Made by a program: the position numbers and the translations under genes
Assembly (NCBI GenBank): GCA_019359325.1
Contig: JAHHHN010000026.1
Coordinates: forward strand, 24,920-88,919
DNA length: 64,000 nt
Direction of reading: 5' to 3'
Source of the DNA: Mojavia pulchra JT2-VF2
GTDB lineage: Bacteria > Cyanobacteriota > Cyanobacteriia > Cyanobacteriales > Nostocaceae
The notes under the pieces: generated by a model
The model's database searches: none
Told to the model about the DNA's origin: nothing
The model's input: only the letters and a program-made list of their open reading frames with translations
Part shown: piece by piece, positions 60,829-64,000 of the stretch
How positions within the stretch are numbered: the first letter of the stretch is position 1
Layout: the number at the start of each line of letters is the position of its first letter

Positions 60829-63420
60829 TTACAACCCACTTAAAATTATTCCATCCTTAGCTCGCATATAAAGCACTGGTGTGGCAAAATCAGGCTTATC
60901 TAAGCCAACTTCTTGAGAAATGGCGTTGCGGGTGGTTTGCATGGCTGCGTCTACAGGCCAGCCTAGAGCGAGAGTGCGGTAAAATTCATCAGCAAACAGC
61001 TTGGCGGTGGTGTCGAGGATTTCGTATTGCATGGCGACTACTGCGGGGATTCCTCGGCGCACTAGGTTGGGGGCTATACCTGCAAATGCTTGGTTGTCAG
61101 ACACCGCAGCACCTTGACAAGAATTTAGCACAGCTAACCCCAGGTTACGGTTGCCTAAGAAGAAGTTGGCAAAACCCTCATCATCCAATAATTTATATTT
61201 GCCGTCGGTATCTACTAGGGCAATACCGCCTTTGTTGTTATCAAATTTACCGTGACCGATGAAGTGGAAAACATTGTAAGATTTTTCGCGTAGCTTTTGG
61301 TTGATGTTGCGGATGGTTGCGTCTGGTAGCACATCTAACTCAATTTTGCCTGCATCTATGTGTTTTGCCAGTGAGTCACGGATGAGGCGTTCTTCCCCAG
61401 CAACATCTAATTTACCTAAGTTAGTAGGGCTAGAGATGACTAGCAGGACTTTTAGCGGTAGGCTGGCGGTTTTGAGGTCGCGCTTTTGCAGGGGAACGTC
61501 AACATAACGCGAGAGTAAGGTTTGGGTGTTGTTTGCGAGGAAAGTATTAGTACCCTCATCATAGAGAAATTCCCAAGGGAGGGCGGCTAGTTCGGGAGAT
61601 TCAAACACTAGGCGCAGGCGTACCTCGTAGCCATTTGCTTGTGCGCCTGCGATTGTAGCCCGTAATTGACCGCGAATATCTATAGGGAAAAGTGCTTGGT
61701 AGAGTTCGCCACCTAATGCTTTAAGTAAATCGGTATCTGTTTGGCGAGACTCAATCAGTTTTAATGACAGTTTAATTCTGTTAATTTCCAAGCGCAATTC
61801 GCCCCACTCGTCGCCTTGTTCTGAGGAAGCGCGAATTTTGCGGTCTGCTGTAACTAATATTTGGAAATCGTTGTATTTCATCATCGCTTGATTTTTGAAT
61901 GATTCATCTCTGGCTTTAGTTAATTCCTGTTGTAGTGGTTCAAATTGGGATTGTAGATTGACATCATCAATTAGCCTGCGGACATCTACCATTTCATAGC
62001 TGTTCTCGCACTCAATTTGATAGCGCCCAGCTTTTAAACGCTTATACAAATTTTCCAATGGGTAGGAATGAGGTGTTGAGCTTCCCTCACATTCTTTGCA
62101 GTTACAAGGAACAAGAGTGTCATACTGCAAACGTTCAAAAGATTTGTGGATTTTTTCGAGTTCGTGAGTGACGACTGCTAGCAATTCTTTCTTGCGATTT
62201 CCTGTTACTCGGATTTTGATTTCTTTTAGATTGTAATTTTCAATAACTTCAGCACGAGTTTGGTATTGGTTGAGAACAACGCCGCTTCTCCAAACGAGTT
62301 TTTGTGCTTCAATCCAAGGGTGTATTTCAACAATGAAGCGGGTAATAATACCCTTGGGCATGAACTCATATTTGTAGCGCAAAATGAGATTATGAGATTG
62401 CTCCCAAGTGTAGTTGGGTTGATTGATATCGAGTAGTTGCGGTGCAATATAATTGCCGGGACGATTAGGAATTGGGTAGCAAAGTTTGAACCGCATCATG
62501 AGTTGCAGCAGTTCATCTCGCATATCAGCATATTGCCTGTCTTTCCAGATATCTTTGAGATTATCCTGGGTGAAACATCCCAGATTTTGCTCGACGTTTT
62601 TATTGTCTAATACTTTGTAGACGGCAGTAGTTCCCCATTCTGGTTTGAGGATAACATAGTGTTTGAGTGTAGAATCATCTTGAAAGTGTAGGCAAACGCC
62701 GAGGTCGTGCAGATAGCGACTCAGCCGCAGCATATCTTGACGGTCAGTTAAATTATTAACTCGGCAAAGGTTTTCGTATTCGTAAAAGCTAATGTAGTTG
62801 CGGGAGTAATTTTCTAAAGCAGAACGAACTCTCACCCAGAGTTTTGGCAGAGGTGTACCAACGTGGGGAAGTCTACTGATGTAGGCTTGAATAGCTTGTT
62901 TAATTTCTGGTAAACCGCGATTGGTTGCTAGATTGGTTGGTAAAGCTTCTTTTAAATTGGTGAATTCGCCACGCAATTGACGCTCATTAACTTCGCATTG
63001 ACGGTCTTGTTTTTCGTTTTTAATAATCAGAACTGGACTATTTTCACTTAAGAGTTCAACAACCTTAAGCCACCAGTAAAAGTCTGTGTTTTCTTTGCGA
63101 GTATCAGCGACTAAAGCATAAAGAGAACGTTCGGTGAGGAAAAATTGATGGGTTTGGTGGTAGATTTCTTGTCCGCCAAAATCCCAGATGTTGACGCGAA
63201 AATCTTTGCCATTTGGTTGGGTGAAGTGCCACCGTATTACTTCAATGCCTTGGGTTGATTTCTCATTCGAGAATAAATTGTAGTTTTCGTTTTTAATTTT
63301 CTTAGCTAAAGAGCTTTTACCCGCTCCCCCTTCGCCAACAATTAAGAATTTTGCTTCGTAGAGGGGTTCAGTTTCCTTTGGATCTTGCACCCGAAAATAA
63401 AAATCCAGGATTTCATTCAC
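60829..63420 (-). CDS. Roc-COR GTPase with C-terminal CHAT protease-like domain
   Basis: An 863-residue protein starting at GTG 63420. The Roc GTPase domain (about 20-200) has P-loop GEGGAGKSS and switch motif WDFGGQE; the usual NKxD reads IKNEKQD. COR follows, about 210-430. A middle helical region leads to a CHAT (caspase-like) domain at about 640-863, with catalytic His in FHFIGHG near 721 and Cys in NSCQGA near 768. Roco proteins with CHAT effectors suggest a switch-controlled protease, as in cell-death or defence signalling; no target is known here. The frame continues upstream through one TGA into a leucine-rich-repeat gene, so it is probably the C-terminal part of a once single LRR-Roc-COR-CHAT protein. 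Confidence 0.9.
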   Translation of the reverse strand: MNEILDFYFRVQDPKETEPLYEAKFLIVGEGGAGKSSLAKKIKNENYNLFSNEKSTQGIEVIRWHFTQPNGKDFRVNIWDFGGQEIYHQTHQFFLTERSLYALVADTRKENTDFYWWLKVVELLSENSPVLIIKNEKQDRQCEVNERQLRGEFTNLKEALPTNLATNRGLPEIKQAIQAYISRLPHVGTPLPKLWVRVRSALENYSRNYISFYEYENLCRVNNLTDRQDMLRLSRYLHDLGVCLHFQDDSTLKHYVILKPEWGTTAVYKVLDNKNVEQNLGCFTQDNLKDIWKDRQYADMRDELLQLMMRFKLCYPIPNRPGNYIAPQLLDINQPNYTWEQSHNLILRYKYEFMPKGIITRFIVEIHPWIEAQKLVWRSGVVLNQYQTRAEVIENYNLKEIKIRVTGNRKKELLAVVTHELEKIHKSFERLQYDTLVPCNCKECEGSSTPHSYPLENLYKRLKAGRYQIECENSYEMVDVRRLIDDVNLQSQFEPLQQELTKARDESFKNQAMMKYNDFQILVTADRKIRASSEQGDEWGELRLEINRIKLSLKLIESRQTDTDLLKALGGELYQALFPIDIRGQLRATIAGAQANGYEVRLRLVFESPELAALPWEFLYDEGTNTFLANNTQTLLSRYVDVPLQKRDLKTASLPLKVLLVISSPTNLGKLDVAGEERLIRDSLAKHIDAGKIELDVLPDATIRNINQKLREKSYNVFHFIGHGKFDNNKGGIALVDTDGKYKLLDDEGFANFFLGNRNLGLAVLNSCQGAAVSDNQAFAGIAPNLVRRGIPAVVAMQYEILDTTAKLFADEFYRTLALGWPVDAAMQTTRNAISQEVGLDKPDFATPVLYMRAKDGIILSGL

Positions 63421-63435
63421 ATCACCTGGATTTTG

Positions 63436-63879
63436 TCACGTCTTGTTTGGCCCCAAAATCTCAGGTGGAATGGGTAGTGGATTTCTACGAATATCAAGCT
63501 TTTCCAGATTTGGTAATTGCCTGATTTCGCCCGGCAGAGTACTGAGCTGATTGTTGTAGAGGTTGAGCGATTGCAAATTAACCAGTTGTCCAATTTCTCG
63601 TGGCAGACTGCTCAATTGATTGCGCCTGAGGTCGAGCAATTGCAAGTTGACCAGTTGTCCAATTTCCGCTGGCAGAGTGCTCAGTTGATTATATTGGAAG
63701 TCGAGCGTTTGCAAATTAACCAGTTGTCCAATTTCTGGTGGCAGACTGCTCAGTTGATTATATTGGAGGTCGAGTAATTGCAAATTAACCAGTTGTCCAA
63801 TTTCTGGTGGCAGACTGCTCAGTTGATTGCCTCTGAGGTAGAGCGATTGCAAGTTGACTAGTTGAACAATTTCTGGCAT
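63436..63879 (-). CDS. Leucine-rich-repeat protein, probable N-terminal part of the Roco protein
   Basis: A 147-residue protein of about six 23-residue leucine-rich repeats (unit of the form LVNLQxLxLxxNQLSSLPPEIGQ), repeated at DNA level every 69 bases. It ends GPNKT just before a TGA. The next codons in the same frame (QNPGD, then NEILDFYF) lead straight into the Roc-COR-CHAT gene, 15 bases on. LRR units normally form the sensor part of Roco proteins. It may be made as a separate subunit, or the TGA may be a nonsense mutation. Upstream frames close by about 63906, so the ATG at 63879 is a reasonable start. Confidence 0.85.
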   Translation of the reverse strand: MPEIVQLVNLQSLYLRGNQLSSLPPEIGQLVNLQLLDLQYNQLSSLPPEIGQLVNLQTLDFQYNQLSTLPAEIGQLVNLQLLDLRRNQLSSLPREIGQLVNLQSLNLYNNQLSTLPGEIRQLPNLEKLDIRRNPLPIPPEILGPNKT

Positions 63880-64000
63880 TGCTGAATGAAAGGATGAATT
63901 GATTTATATAGGTACAATTTGATACTTTAAGTAATAAAGTAATAATTTGATTGAGTATCTCAGCATTTGTTCTGATTTGGAATAGCATAAAGTTTTTCGA

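Noticed and set aside
63517..63777. Plus-strand open frame
   Set aside because: A mirror of the LRR repeats on the other strand, kept open by the periodic sequence; no start signal or known family.
63436..63879. CRISPR-like periodic repeats
   Set aside because: The 69-base period is coding DNA for leucine-rich repeats. The units differ by substitutions and there are no spacers.

Overview
The window comes from a filamentous, probably heterocyst-forming cyanobacterium of the Nostoc/Calothrix type. The evidence is the high density of HIP1 octamers (GCGATCGC), Nostocales-type short dispersed repeats inside and between genes, a hybrid Ser/Thr-His kinase of the Hstk type, and the AT-rich base composition. 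All adenylation-domain codes quoted below come from my hand alignment to GrsA and were not computed.

Region 1 (1-37769) is a lipopeptide NRPS/PKS cluster, all on the + strand and cut by the left window edge. In order it holds: FAAL-ACP-C-A(Ser)-PCP; a stand-alone Fe(II)/2-oxoglutarate oxygenase; KS-AT(malonyl)-KR-ACP followed by an epimerisation-like domain; C-A(Gly)-PCP-C with a fused Fe/2OG hydroxylase; interface-A(Asp-like)-PCP-C-A(Orn-like)-PCP; TubC dock-C-A(Ser)-PCP-C; a second hydroxylase; interface-A(His-like)-PCP-thioester reductase; a methyltransferase; a class-III aminotransferase; MbtH; and a type II thioesterase. Two condensation-superfamily domains have lost the HHxxxDG motif. 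Each sits just upstream of an A domain and just downstream of a hydroxylase. That is the interface-domain layout known from beta-hydroxy-Asp and beta-hydroxy-His siderophores. The best prediction is a fatty-acylated siderophore-like lipopeptide: acyl-Ser-(C2 ketide)-Gly-(beta-OH)Asp-Orn-like-Ser-(beta-OH)His, released by reduction and perhaps transaminated to a terminal amine. It may be a relative of the cyanochelins with an added hydroxy-histidine.

Region 2 (37807-41520) holds a FetA/FetB-type ABC pair of the iron-export family, a pseudogene broken by a dispersed repeat, and an APC-family amino acid permease. The FetAB pair next to a siderophore-like cluster points to metal homeostasis.

Region 3 (41627-51420, - strand) holds a GH2 glycosidase overlapping galT, a 1.3-kb non-coding stretch with a terminator and a MITE-like element, and a large Hstk-type kinase.

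Region 4 (51639-60469) holds a decayed IS5-type transposase, a small exported protein, a tandem histidine phosphatase, a dihydroorotase-like protein, two convergent stand-alone receivers whose stop codons overlap, and a transketolase-family gene divergent from a DeoR-type regulator. Several MITE-like inverted-repeat elements fill the gaps.

Region 5 (60527-64000) holds a MITE, a bidirectional hairpin, and a Roc-COR-CHAT protein whose leucine-rich-repeat part is separated from it by a single in-frame TGA. It looks like a signalling or cell-death/defence type protein.
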